Shown here in pieces: positions 1-8,143 of a stretch of 64,000 nt of DNA (position 1 is its first letter; each line of letters starts with the position of its first letter). The stretch is from NCBI GenBank assembly GCA_030429565.1, contig JAUIFE010000001.1:1-64000 (forward strand), written 5' to 3'. Under the pieces are notes generated by a model. That model ran no database searches, had not been told where the DNA came from, and worked only from the letters and a program-made list of their open reading frames with translations. A program made the position numbers and the translations under genes. This stretch comes from Holophagae bacterium. Lineage in GTDB: Bacteria; Acidobacteriota; Holophagae; Acanthopleuribacterales; Acanthopleuribacteraceae.

Positions 1-127
1 GGGCGAAAACGGTCTCACATTATTTCACTCAACTCTGAGGAGAGTGGACAAGGAATCCGTGTATCAACAAATACGGTGGGTCCCTTTTCGGTTATCAAGG
101 TGGGTCCTTTTTCGGTTGCCAAAAGCA
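1..127. mobile_element. End of an IS21-like insertion sequence (body lies left of the window)
   Basis: Two 24-bp direct repeats stand in tandem at 75-98 and 99-122 (GGTGGGTCC..TTTTCGG core, three mismatches), followed by AAGCA. The last two bases, CA at 126-127, sit exactly where the CRISPR repeat resumes at 128. IS21-family elements are known for multiple terminal repeats and TG...CA tips, and several carry GGTGGGTC/TTTTCGGTTATCAA-like ends, so this looks like one such end. No transposase residues could be recognised in 1-74, so the family call rests on the terminal repeats alone. Confidence 0.55.
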
Positions 128-509
128 GTCCGGGGATGATCCGGAATAAATCCCTTCATCAGAAGATAGTAAATACTGTTCCCCGCGCGTCCGGGGATGA
201 TCCGGTCATCCGCAGCCAAATGCGCCTGGCGGTGTTCTGTTCCCCGCGCGTCCGGGGATGATCCGCGACGGTTATCAATTCTCCGCTGAGGCCACAACTG
301 TTCCCCGCGCGTCCGGGGATGATCCGCCTTGATGACCTGGTTGGCGGCCGTTGGATTACTGTTCCCCGCGCGTCCGGGGATGATCCGCCACCGCGCAGGC
401 GCTCAGTTGAGCCGCCGCACTGTTCCCCGCGCGTCCGGGGATGATCCGGCTGTTCACCCGTTCGTTGACGGTGTCAATATCTGTTCCCGGCTCGTTCGGG
501 GATGATCGG
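128..509 (+). CRISPR. CRISPR array, type I-E-like repeats, 6 spacers, first repeat truncated
   Basis: A 29-bp repeat (CTGTTCCCCGCGCGTCCGGG followed by GATGATCCG) recurs with 61-bp periodicity at 176-204, 237-265, 298-326, 359-387 and 420-448. A degenerate copy with four substitutions lies at 481-509. Only the last 16 bp of the first repeat survive (128-143). All six spacers are exactly 32 nt. Repeat length, the GTTCCCCGCGC start and the spacer length match type I-E arrays. The degenerate repeat marks the trailer on the right, so the leader would have been on the left, where the IS-like end now sits. No cas gene is in the window. Confidence 0.93.
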
Positions 510-564
510 TCAGTGGTGATCTTGTGCGGCACCTTCAGTGCCGGCGGTTCGGGAACTCCTAGCA

Positions 565-610
565 CCCAGGGTTAAAACCCTGGGCTGTTATGTGACGGCC
601 CTTCAGGCCG
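565..610. repeat. REP-like double hairpin
   Basis: CCCAGGGTT (565-573) pairs with AACCCTGGG (576-584) across a 2-nt loop. CGGCC (596-600) pairs with GGCCG (606-610) across CTTCA. Such paired GC-rich palindromes are typical of extragenic repeats that recur many times in planctomycete- and acidobacterium-type genomes. Only one copy is seen in this window, so the repeat status is inferred. Confidence 0.45.
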
Positions 611-948
611 GCTGGAAGTGGTTCGCCTCCGGCTCACGTTCAAATTACCGGTGGACCCTAGATGGCGGTGTGCGCGCCCCTCCAGGTCGCGCGTGCGCAA
701 GGCCTCCGGCGGGAACATGCCGGTCGTTTGGTTGGCAGCGGGTGAGACATTTTCGTAATCCCCACCCCTAAACCTCGGATCAAACGGCATCTGCCGGCGC
801 CGGTTCACCGCAAAACACCTGGCGCCGGCCATCCCCTCATGGGTCTCCGGTTGCATCCGCCAAAACGCCTGCGTTTGGTTTTGGTCGTCGCCGCCACCCA
901 ACCGCCCCCGTATCTCACCGCCGCCACCCGTCACCCAATCCCACCCGT

Positions 949-998
949 GTCGGCGACACCCTTCGACACAATTCGACGTGTCGAAGGGTGTCGCCGAC
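949..998. repeat. Perfect 21-bp inverted repeat
   Basis: The arm at 949-969 (GTCGGCGACACCC...) is exactly complementary to 978-998, separated by an 8-nt loop (970-977). There is no T-tract on either side, so it does not look like an intrinsic terminator. A palindromic mobile repeat (MITE or REP type) or a protein-binding site are the main options. Confidence 0.7.
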
Positions 999-1355
999 CA
1001 AACATCGGGGCACCGCCGGCGGCCTACAAAAAACGGATAACCGCAAACCGTCCAAGCACTTGCACACACAGCATCGTTACGGCATTGGGATTGCAATCCC
1101 TTGATTTTTAATAGGTATGACGGCACCACGGGATTCATTTTTCCCAAGCTAACTTATTGACGCTCTTTTGCCGGCCGACGGCCACCACGATCGCATCTCC
1201 GCGCGTGGCCCGCCCGCGCCGCGCAACGCCGGACCGGTTTGCGCACCCACTGCGACCGCCGCGATCCCGCTCTTCCCGCGCTTATGCTTCGACCGGCAGC
1301 GCTTTGCGCCGTGTCGTCCGGGCGTCAACCCCACGCGATACCAGGAGGTTTTATC

Positions 1356-2390
1356 GTGAGTTCAACCAATGCGAATAGTTACGGCATCGACATCAGGAAC
1401 AATGGTTACATCGTCACCGGCAATTGGAATGGCGCCTTTGATGTGGGTTACAACCCCTTCACCTTTGAGGTCTGGGCCTGCCTGCTCGACTGCGGCAGCG
1501 GCAACCTCGCCAATGCGAAACCCTCCGCCGGCGGTAGCAACAGCTACTCCGGCTGGCTGGTAACCGTTTCCCGTGACGGCACCTTTCATTTCGCCATCGA
1601 CAACGGCTTCGGTTACTACAACATCGATACCAAACCTACCTACGCCCTTGACGGTCAATGGCACCATATCGCCGCCGTTAAAACCGCTTCCGACCTAGTG
1701 CTCTACCTCGATGGGGAAGCCGTGCCGCTCCAACGCCACACCAGCAGCACATCCTTCGGGTCCATCATGAGTGAAGGCCAAGCACCGATTACGCTCGGCA
1801 TGGGCATGACCGCGCGGTTCGACGAAATGCGGTTCTGGAAAGAAGACCGCAGCGCCCATCTGATCACCGACATGTACACGCGCATGAGCGGCAGCGAAGC
1901 CAACCTCAACGGTTGCTGGAGTTTTGACAACAAAAACCTGAACGACAGCACCAGCAAGGGCAACAACGCCGAAGGCAAAAACGTGTCCTACCTTGATGTC
2001 AAACAAACCGTGCCCAACTACATCCCCTGCCCCACCAACGCGCCCACCATCATCGGCACCGACTACGCCGGCGGCTACAGCACCACGCCCGGGCCTTACC
2101 AACGCTGGGATCATGGCTATCGCGTGCGCTACGGCTTGGCCTTTGCCAACGGGTCCATCGAGACCGGTATCAACTGGGGCGACTGGTCTTCCAATGACAA
2201 CTACTTCTGGCCGACGCTCGAAATCGCGGGCGATCCTTCCGGCATGGCCGACACCCGTGTTGTCTACCGTCAGTTCCAAGGCCAAGACGTCGAACGCATC
2301 GCGCGCATCGCCGGCACCGAGACCAGCTACATCCAAGACCACGGCTCGGTCATTTACGACAAAGGCACCACGCTCGCGACAACGAACTAA
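1356..2390 (+). CDS. LamG/concanavalin-A-like domain protein, first gene of a two-gene unit
   Basis: A 344-residue protein of unknown role. GTG 1356 is chosen because AGGAGG stands at 1343-1348; the open frame upstream to 1239 has no such signal. Residues of about 20-190 look like a LamG jelly-roll: FTFEVWACL near residue 35, GQWHHIAAVK and LVLYLDGE around 97-117, then ITLGMG..FDEMRFWKE. Residues of about 225-344 form a second aromatic and Gly-rich region (WDHGYRVRYGLAF, INWGDWS) that I do not recognise. No signal peptide is visible. The partner gene starts 20 nt after the stop with its own GAGGAGG, so the two are surely co-transcribed. A glycan-binding role is inferred from the fold type only. 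Confidence 0.8.
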   Translation: MSSTNANSYGIDIRNNGYIVTGNWNGAFDVGYNPFTFEVWACLLDCGSGNLANAKPSAGGSNSYSGWLVTVSRDGTFHFAIDNGFGYYNIDTKPTYALDGQWHHIAAVKTASDLVLYLDGEAVPLQRHTSSTSFGSIMSEGQAPITLGMGMTARFDEMRFWKEDRSAHLITDMYTRMSGSEANLNGCWSFDNKNLNDSTSKGNNAEGKNVSYLDVKQTVPNYIPCPTNAPTIIGTDYAGGYSTTPGPYQRWDHGYRVRYGLAFANGSIETGINWGDWSSNDNYFWPTLEIAGDPSGMADTRVVYRQFQGQDVERIARIAGTETSYIQDHGSVIYDKGTTLATTN

Positions 2391-2410
2391 ACCATCCGAG
2401 GAGGACAAAT

Positions 2411-3922
2411 ATGGGTATTGGTATTCTGACCATCGAAGAAGTTATGAAAATGGTGCTTTCCGGCATGATCAGTTTCTCGGAAGGCGAGGTCCTCGGTTGG
2501 ATCCTTAGCGGGATTCTCGGCGACAACGATCAGCAACAAGAGATTCTCGACGATCTGGCCAACATGCAGGAACAACTCACCGAAATCGCCGATGAATTGG
2601 CCGAGGTCGAAATCACCCTGCAAAAAATCCAAATGGAATTGCAGTGGGATACCCTGTGGCCGTTGGCCCAGCCGAATGTCAACAGCATCAACAACCACTT
2701 TTCCGATTTACAAAAACTCAACCAAGCCGACAATCCCAGCGGCCAACAACAAAACGCCCAGCAACTGGCCAACGCCATCCTTGCAGCCAATACCGGCACA
2801 GCCAACGACCTGGCCCAAGTGCGGGCGGCCATCTACGGTGAATCCCTGTCCGGCGGGCAACCCGGCTTGCTCGTCGATTGGGGCACGGGCGTCATTGAGC
2901 AAATGCTGCAAGGCTGGACCGGCATCGGCCTCAGCATCGAACCCCTGCTTAAGGCGACGCGATCGATTGAGGACTATTTCCGCCTGCTGATCAGCGTGCA
3001 AACCCAAGGCACCATCCTCCTGGTGGAGGCGCTTCACAGCGCCAACGATACCGCCGCAATTCAAACGGTCCTCAAGACCTACTACAACGAACTCCACAAA
3101 CAAAGCGAGCTGTTCCTGCATATGATTGAACAAGCCGTGGTCAGCTATTACGTCGACCAAAAGGTGTTGGGTTCCCTCATCGGCCGTCAAGCGGTCATGA
3201 GCCCGTTGCAGCATGCCGACCAGTTCGTCAAACACGCCAACGCGCACCAATTCCCGGACGACAGCCAAGTCCCGGCGTCCATGCAAAACTTCGCCAATCA
3301 CTACAATGAGAACACCTTAACGGTGCGCATTTGGTACGGCACCGGCACGGGATCACAAGCGTTTAGTACCGGCACCAACCTGGCTATTTCAGCCGGCGAC
3401 CGACAAAACCCCAATGTCGCCAAAACCCCGGCGACGCTCAGCCTGCAACCGGTGCAAATGGTGCCGCCCTACGCCGCCGTCGGTGATGCCGTTGCCATGG
3501 ATAGCCTGCAACAGGATCAGCTTGATTTCGACAGCACCGCCACCAGCCCGCCGATTGAAGAGTTCTGGGCGCTGCGCATGTGGCTATTCGACCCGATCCT
3601 GCTCTCGAAAAGCACACGACCCTCCTTCTGGGCCGCCAACGTGAACTGGACGGCACAATGGGCCGTGTTCCGCTATACCTTTGTGTTAGGCACCCCAAGC
3701 GCTGAAGGTCAGACCTACCAGTTGACGCCGGCCATCCCCAATCAGGACTGCTACACCAACATCCTCGGCACCGGCAACACGGCCCTTCCCTACGGCCAAA
3801 CCAACGACATCTTCTTTATGGCCAACGCGACAGAAGACGGCGGTAATCCCGACAACATCGGTAGCCCGCCGGTCAAATTGGCCGAACACTACATGGTTAA
3901 CTTAACCCAGATCCCGGCTTAA
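2411..3922 (+). CDS. Large helical protein with beta-rich C-terminus, partner of the LamG protein
   Basis: 503 residues, no family recognised. Residues 1-36 are hydrophobic and amphipathic (MGIGILTIEEVMKMVLSGMI), lacking the positive charge of a signal peptide. Residues of about 40-90 form a heptad-like acidic coiled coil (MQEQLTEIADELAEVEITLQ). Residues to about 300 remain helical. From about 300 the composition switches to Thr, Gly, Pro and aromatics (LTVRIWYGTGTGSQAF...), suggesting a beta-sandwich tail. Helical bundle first and beta domain second recalls bacterial pore-forming toxins, and the lectin-like neighbour fits a binary layout. That is an architectural analogy, not homology. A strong terminator follows at 3956. 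Confidence 0.8.
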   Translation: MGIGILTIEEVMKMVLSGMISFSEGEVLGWILSGILGDNDQQQEILDDLANMQEQLTEIADELAEVEITLQKIQMELQWDTLWPLAQPNVNSINNHFSDLQKLNQADNPSGQQQNAQQLANAILAANTGTANDLAQVRAAIYGESLSGGQPGLLVDWGTGVIEQMLQGWTGIGLSIEPLLKATRSIEDYFRLLISVQTQGTILLVEALHSANDTAAIQTVLKTYYNELHKQSELFLHMIEQAVVSYYVDQKVLGSLIGRQAVMSPLQHADQFVKHANAHQFPDDSQVPASMQNFANHYNENTLTVRIWYGTGTGSQAFSTGTNLAISAGDRQNPNVAKTPATLSLQPVQMVPPYAAVGDAVAMDSLQQDQLDFDSTATSPPIEEFWALRMWLFDPILLSKSTRPSFWAANVNWTAQWAVFRYTFVLGTPSAEGQTYQLTPAIPNQDCYTNILGTGNTALPYGQTNDIFFMANATEDGGNPDNIGSPPVKLAEHYMVNLTQIPA

Positions 3923-3955
3923 TCGCAGCGGCCGCAACCGGCCCAACACCATCGC

Positions 3956-3983
3956 GCCCATCCCGTCCGGGATGGGCTTTTTT
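3956..3983 (+). terminator. Intrinsic terminator after the two-gene unit
   Basis: A 9-bp stem GCCCATCCC (3956-3964) / GGGATGGGC (3969-3977) with a GTCC loop is followed by TTTTTT (3978-3983). It lies 34 nt after the stop of the helical protein gene. Confidence 0.9.
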
Positions 3984-3991
3984 CTTGGGCG

Positions 3992-4390
3992 CTAGTGCGG
4001 CAGTTGGTACTGGAATTCGTAAAAATGTCGGCCGTCTTTAATAATGATCTTCATTTGGCCGCGAATGCCGGCCAGCTCGCCCGTCCCCGAGTTGGGGATC
4101 ACTTCCAAAATTTGCTGCTCGGCGCCGTCGTGCATGGTGGCAAAGTGCTGCACCACGAAACTGCCGGAGCGGCCGTCCAAGGTTCCGGTGATATGCTCCA
4201 GCGCCACATAACCCGCCGATGTTTTGACCGGCGTGCGCAGGCTGAGCATTTCACCCACGCTGTGCGCCGCTAGATCGCCTTTAAAAGTTTTGTCCAAAGC
4301 CATGCGGCCGAACATCATCCCGTCTTCGCCCTTCAGCGCAGTCTCGAGTGGTTGCAAGCGCACTTCAAATTCACCTTTGGCCGTTTTCAT
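3992..4390 (-). CDS. DUF3224 family protein
   Basis: 132 residues beginning MKTAKGEFEV, with the family's repeated pattern: a short-chain beta-barrel with MDKTFKGDL-type strand, GYVALEHITGTLDGR, SFVVQHFATM and IRGQMKIII. DUF3224 proteins are small allene-oxide-cyclase-like barrels of unknown activity. ATG 4390 has AGGAGG just upstream. An alternative ATG at 4465, also with a GAGGAG, would add a hydrophobic leader (MFLTAALGMAMVYVSS), so export cannot be excluded. The AraC regulator at 4606 is divergent, and AraC/DUF3224 pairing suggests it controls this gene. Confidence 0.78.
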   Translation of the reverse strand: MKTAKGEFEVRLQPLETALKGEDGMMFGRMALDKTFKGDLAAHSVGEMLSLRTPVKTSAGYVALEHITGTLDGRSGSFVVQHFATMHDGAEQQILEVIPNSGTGELAGIRGQMKIIIKDGRHFYEFQYQLPH

Positions 4391-4605
4391 GATGTCCTCC
4401 TGATCTAATCCGGCATGGGAACTAACATAAACCATCGCCATGCCCAAAGCTGCCGTCAAAAACATGCGGTATCTCCTCGCGTCCAATCGGGGCCGTCGCG
4501 GTTGATGGCAACAGTTGCGGATCGCGGCGCCGGCACACGTGGTAAGTTTAGAAAGCCGGTCACGGTGGGTATTGTAAAAACGCGACAAGACGGCGGTGAA
4601 CAACG

Positions 4606-5424
4606 ATGGAACGGACCGATTACGAGGTACGCGGCGTGCTGAATTACACACGCGGCCGCCAAAACTACCAACTAACCCGCATCACGCCGTCACCGGCCTT
4701 GGCGCCCTACGTGGACGTTTACTGGCTGGCACAATGGGACTTACGGGACCGCGAGCCACATGTGCAGGAGAACATTCCGCACCCCAGCGTGCACCTCGTC
4801 ATCGAACGCAAGCGCTCCGAGGTGGTCGGCGTGGTCACCAAAAAGTACACCCGGGTACTGGAAAGCGCGGGCGGTGTGATTGGCGTCAAATTTCGGCCAG
4901 GCGGCTTTTCGGCGTTTATGCAGGAACCCGTGTCGACGATTACCGATCGGTCGCTACCGCTTGCCGACCTTTTCGGCAGCGCGGCCGACGGCCTGGAAGA
5001 AGCCGTTCTCGCCGGCACCGACCCGGAAAGCCAGGCACGGCGACTGGAGGACTTCCTATTGGCACGGCAGCCCGAGCGCAGCGGTTTTTTGGCCAACATT
5101 CAATGCGTCGACGCCGTCACCACCTGGATCGCCGATCACGCCGAGGTCACCAAGGTCGATCAGATAGTCGCCCATTTCAACATCACCAAACGCCGGTTAC
5201 AGCGCTTGTTCCAGGCCCATGTCGGCATCAGCCCGAAGTGGATTATTAAGAAGTACCGCTTGCACGAGGCCTTGGCCCAAATCGAAGAAAAGCCGGTCAA
5301 CTGGAGCGCGCTGGCCCACGACCTGGGTTACTTCGATCAGGCCCACTTTATTAAGGACTTCAAGGATCTCATCGGCAAGCCACCCAGTGCCTACGCTCAG
5401 GAGAACGAGGCAGGCAAGCCCTAG
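4606..5424 (+). CDS. AraC family transcriptional regulator
   Basis: 272 residues. The N-terminal 150 residues resemble the sensor domain common in this subgroup (LAPYVDVYWL..., HPSVHLVIER, GVKFRPGGFSAFM). Residues of about 170-265 are the double helix-turn-helix: VDQIVAHFNITKRRLQRLFQ, then ALAQIEEKP..WSALAHDLGYFDQAHFIKDFK and the closing GKPPSAY. The start ATG 4606 follows a weak purine stretch. The stop codon abuts, without any gap, the stop codon of the convergent permease gene. Target genes are probably itself and the DUF3224 gene, by position only. Confidence 0.88.
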   Translation: MERTDYEVRGVLNYTRGRQNYQLTRITPSPALAPYVDVYWLAQWDLRDREPHVQENIPHPSVHLVIERKRSEVVGVVTKKYTRVLESAGGVIGVKFRPGGFSAFMQEPVSTITDRSLPLADLFGSAADGLEEAVLAGTDPESQARRLEDFLLARQPERSGFLANIQCVDAVTTWIADHAEVTKVDQIVAHFNITKRRLQRLFQAHVGISPKWIIKKYRLHEALAQIEEKPVNWSALAHDLGYFDQAHFIKDFKDLIGKPPSAYAQENEAGKP

Positions 5425-7785
5425 TTAAGGCACCGGTTGCGTTGCCCCCGGATCGTCGTCGGCGGGCTTGTTTTCGGTTGAGGCCGCCGGCGTTTCCTCC
5501 GGGGCGACCTCATCCACCGCGGCGGGCGCGGCTTCGGTGGGTAACGCCGGCAGATCGGCCAGCTCTTCCTTCGAGGCCAGCACGCGTTGCGAGGAAGCAC
5601 GCACGAACAACACATCGCCCACGTCGTCGTAACCTTGGAACAGGTCGGCGCCGAAGTGTTTAACCATCTCGTTGCGGTAACCCAAGATAATCAGGTCGGC
5701 ATCGCGCGAGTGCTGATTCACCAAAGCTTTAACCGTGTCGGCGTAAGGAATCATGGCAATGTTTTGCGGCGCAATCGGCAAGCGACCCGCACGAATCAGA
5801 GCACGCAGGCGATCCTCTTCTTCGGTCATTTTGGTTTCAGGGTAGGCCGCAAAAATCTTGACGGTCCCATTCTGCCAATCGGGATCACCTTGAAGAATGT
5901 AAGCCAACAAAATCATCAGGTTGGCGTTGTCTTCGTCCTGGGGCGTGATCCACAGGTGAATTTCGTCGCGGTAGCCGAAGTTGCGGTCGGAACTGGCGAG
6001 GATGAAGAAGTCGAACTGGTTGGCGGCAACCAAGGGCACGTGACTGATAATACCGGCCAAATCGGCCGGATCGCGCTTGCTGAACTCCATCAACAAACCA
6101 TTGTTTTCGTGCCCGCTAACCCCTGGCAACTGAATCACTTGGGAGATGGCCGAGGTTTCGGAGGGCGAAACGATGGTGTCGACAAATACGCGGCCGCGCC
6201 CAACGCGAATCAGCCGCAACAGACGCGCCATCACCTCGTCGGCCACCTGCTTGGTTTCTTTCGACAGGTAACCGCGAATGTAGTGGATGTAGGTGCCGAA
6301 ACCGTGGCGGTGCGACATCCAACGCAGCAGATCGAGCGCCGAGGTACGCGAGAACGTACTTGCGGTAATGCACACCACCGAAGGGCGCCAGTTACGGTCG
6401 GCTTGCGAGGTGCGACTCTTTTGCATAAAAATCTGCATTTGGCGGCTGAACTGGAAAATGACGCCCTGGAAAATAGCCGCCAAACCCGACTTGTCCGGGT
6501 TGGTGTAGCTAATCGCCAAATAAGCGATGGTCATAATCGTTAAGGACAGCACGGTGTAGAGCGCGTTCATTTGGATCATCATGAAGAAACACATGACCGC
6601 GCCAAACAGCGAGATGTACCAACGCGAGTTAAAGGTGGGTCGGTAGGAAGGATCGGCGGCGAAGTGCTCCAGAAACGAAATCAAACAAATCGAACCGTAG
6701 GCCATCATGAAAAACATCGAAATGATTTCGGCGACGGAGTTGACGTCGCCCATGGCCACGAAGACCACGGCAATCACCGAGACCACCATGGTTGCGTTAA
6801 ACGGTTCATTCGATTTGCCTTTGCCTTTGGCCAACCAAGCACCCGCTTCTTTGCCAGGCAATAAGTCGTCCGCGCCGATGGCTTGTAAGGTGCGCGGTGC
6901 GACCAGGATTGAGCCAACCGCCGAGGAAAAGGTGGCGCAGGCCAAACCAATTGGAATGATCGGCCCCCAAATCGCGATTTTGCCCATGACCAAGGGATCG
7001 GCATTCAGTTCATCCGGTGTGGCGCAATAACCCATGAAGTAGGCGATGGCGAGGTATACCACCATGCCGGTGATCGTCGCCGCCAAGGTGCCCAGCGGAA
7101 TCGAGCGGCGTGTATTTTTCAGGTCGCCGCTAAGGCCGACGCCGGCGGTCATCCCGGTGAAGGCGGGAAAACAAATCGCGAACACGTAAAAGAAGGGATC
7201 GGGGTTGTCGACGCGCGCGGTGAGGAAACTCATATCGTCGGGCGCGGCCGTGATCGGCGAACCGAAAAAGAACAAGACCAGCGACAGAAACAGCACGGCC
7301 ACAACCACATACAGCACCTTCATGCCCATGTCGGCACCTTTGACGAGCACGATCGCGCACAACGCCAACACGGCGGGCATGCTGACGACGCGCATGTCGG
7401 TGATCATTATTTGGTGGTGCGTTTGCAGGTAAGCGAACAGCGGTCGAAAGGCCTCGGCAAAAGCGATCACGTAAAAGGCGACGCTCACCGCTTGCGACAA
7501 GAACAGGGCCAGGCCGATAGCGCCACCGATGGTCATGCCGAACGAACGGGAAATAATGTAGTACTCGCCGCCACCCTCAACCTTTTGGTTGGTGGCAATT
7601 TCGGCGATGGCCAACGCGGTGGGAATGGTGACCAAGTGACCCAAAAGGATGATCAGAAACACGCCGAGCACGCCGACATGGGCCACCGCATACCCGAAAC
7701 GCAAGAACATGATCGCACCCAAAATGGTGGAAATGGCGGTCAGGAAAACCGGAGCGGTTCCCAATTTTTGCGCGGATTCATTCAC
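5425..7785 (-). CDS. Cation-chloride cotransporter (SLC12/APC superfamily) permease
   Basis: 786 residues. The membrane half (residues of about 10-450, some 12 segments) begins FLTAISTILGAIMFLRFGYAV, the hallmark of SLC12 transporters. It also has EGGGEYYIISRSFG and SGDLKNTRRSIPLGTLAA, matching the family's GDLKDP..SIPIGTL signature. The C-terminal 320 residues are cytosolic and match the SLC12-type tail in layout, ending in a Pro/Ala/Glu-rich segment. GTG 7785 is chosen for its GGAGG at 7793-7797; the frame extends to 7863 without another signal. Electroneutral K/Na-Cl transport is expected. The ion specificity cannot be read. Confidence 0.87.
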   Translation of the reverse strand: MNESAQKLGTAPVFLTAISTILGAIMFLRFGYAVAHVGVLGVFLIILLGHLVTIPTALAIAEIATNQKVEGGGEYYIISRSFGMTIGGAIGLALFLSQAVSVAFYVIAFAEAFRPLFAYLQTHHQIMITDMRVVSMPAVLALCAIVLVKGADMGMKVLYVVVAVLFLSLVLFFFGSPITAAPDDMSFLTARVDNPDPFFYVFAICFPAFTGMTAGVGLSGDLKNTRRSIPLGTLAATITGMVVYLAIAYFMGYCATPDELNADPLVMGKIAIWGPIIPIGLACATFSSAVGSILVAPRTLQAIGADDLLPGKEAGAWLAKGKGKSNEPFNATMVVSVIAVVFVAMGDVNSVAEIISMFFMMAYGSICLISFLEHFAADPSYRPTFNSRWYISLFGAVMCFFMMIQMNALYTVLSLTIMTIAYLAISYTNPDKSGLAAIFQGVIFQFSRQMQIFMQKSRTSQADRNWRPSVVCITASTFSRTSALDLLRWMSHRHGFGTYIHYIRGYLSKETKQVADEVMARLLRLIRVGRGRVFVDTIVSPSETSAISQVIQLPGVSGHENNGLLMEFSKRDPADLAGIISHVPLVAANQFDFFILASSDRNFGYRDEIHLWITPQDEDNANLMILLAYILQGDPDWQNGTVKIFAAYPETKMTEEEDRLRALIRAGRLPIAPQNIAMIPYADTVKALVNQHSRDADLIILGYRNEMVKHFGADLFQGYDDVGDVLFVRASSQRVLASKEELADLPALPTEAAPAAVDEVAPEETPAASTENKPADDDPGATQPVP

Positions 7786-8143
7786 GGCACAGCCTCCGTA
7801 TTTTAGGGACTCAAGCCGATGTCGCGGAACGACACCAAACCGGGATGAGCCAACCAACGTCAAACACCACAGCCGTTTTCAAACAATTAAAAGAGAGCAC
7901 CATACTACCACGCTCCGGTGCCAATCATGCCGCGATTTGGTCCGGCATCACCAACCTCGGTGCCGACGGTTGAGAAAAACACGACCATCACCACAACACT
8001 TGCTTTTTCACCGACAAACCACCAGATTAGGCTTATTCAAATTTTTAAAATTTTCTATGGGTTCGCGAAAAACAGGCACGCAATAGACAGGGCCTGCTTT
8101 ATGGTTGTTTTTCGCCGGCCCGGCCAACAAAGGAAGGTTGAGG
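7786..8143. other. Divergent intergenic region, no element identified
   Basis: This separates the permease gene from the propeller-protein gene and should hold both promoters. A run rich in A and T (about 8035-8060) precedes the propeller gene. No operator-like repeats were seen. Confidence 0.5.

Larger units (their letters stand above)
510..1355. other. Non-coding stretch with REP-like hairpins and a long palindrome
   Basis: About 850 bp between the CRISPR trailer and the LamG gene. Open frames here have erratic composition, no ribosome-binding sites and no recognisable family, so none is called. The stretch holds the double hairpin at 565-610 and the palindrome at 949-998, listed separately. 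The promoter of the LamG gene presumably lies in its right part, but no convincing -35/-10 pair was found. Confidence 0.6.

Noticed and set aside
572..1147. Open frame of 191 codons on the minus strand
   Set aside because: It runs through the REP-like hairpins and the 21-bp palindrome, lacks a start signal and has Arg/Gly/Pro-rich composition with no family.
1695..2408. Open frame of 237 codons antisense to the LamG gene
   Set aside because: It mirrors codon structure of the plus-strand gene and has no ribosome-binding site. The plus-strand protein has recognisable LamG motifs.
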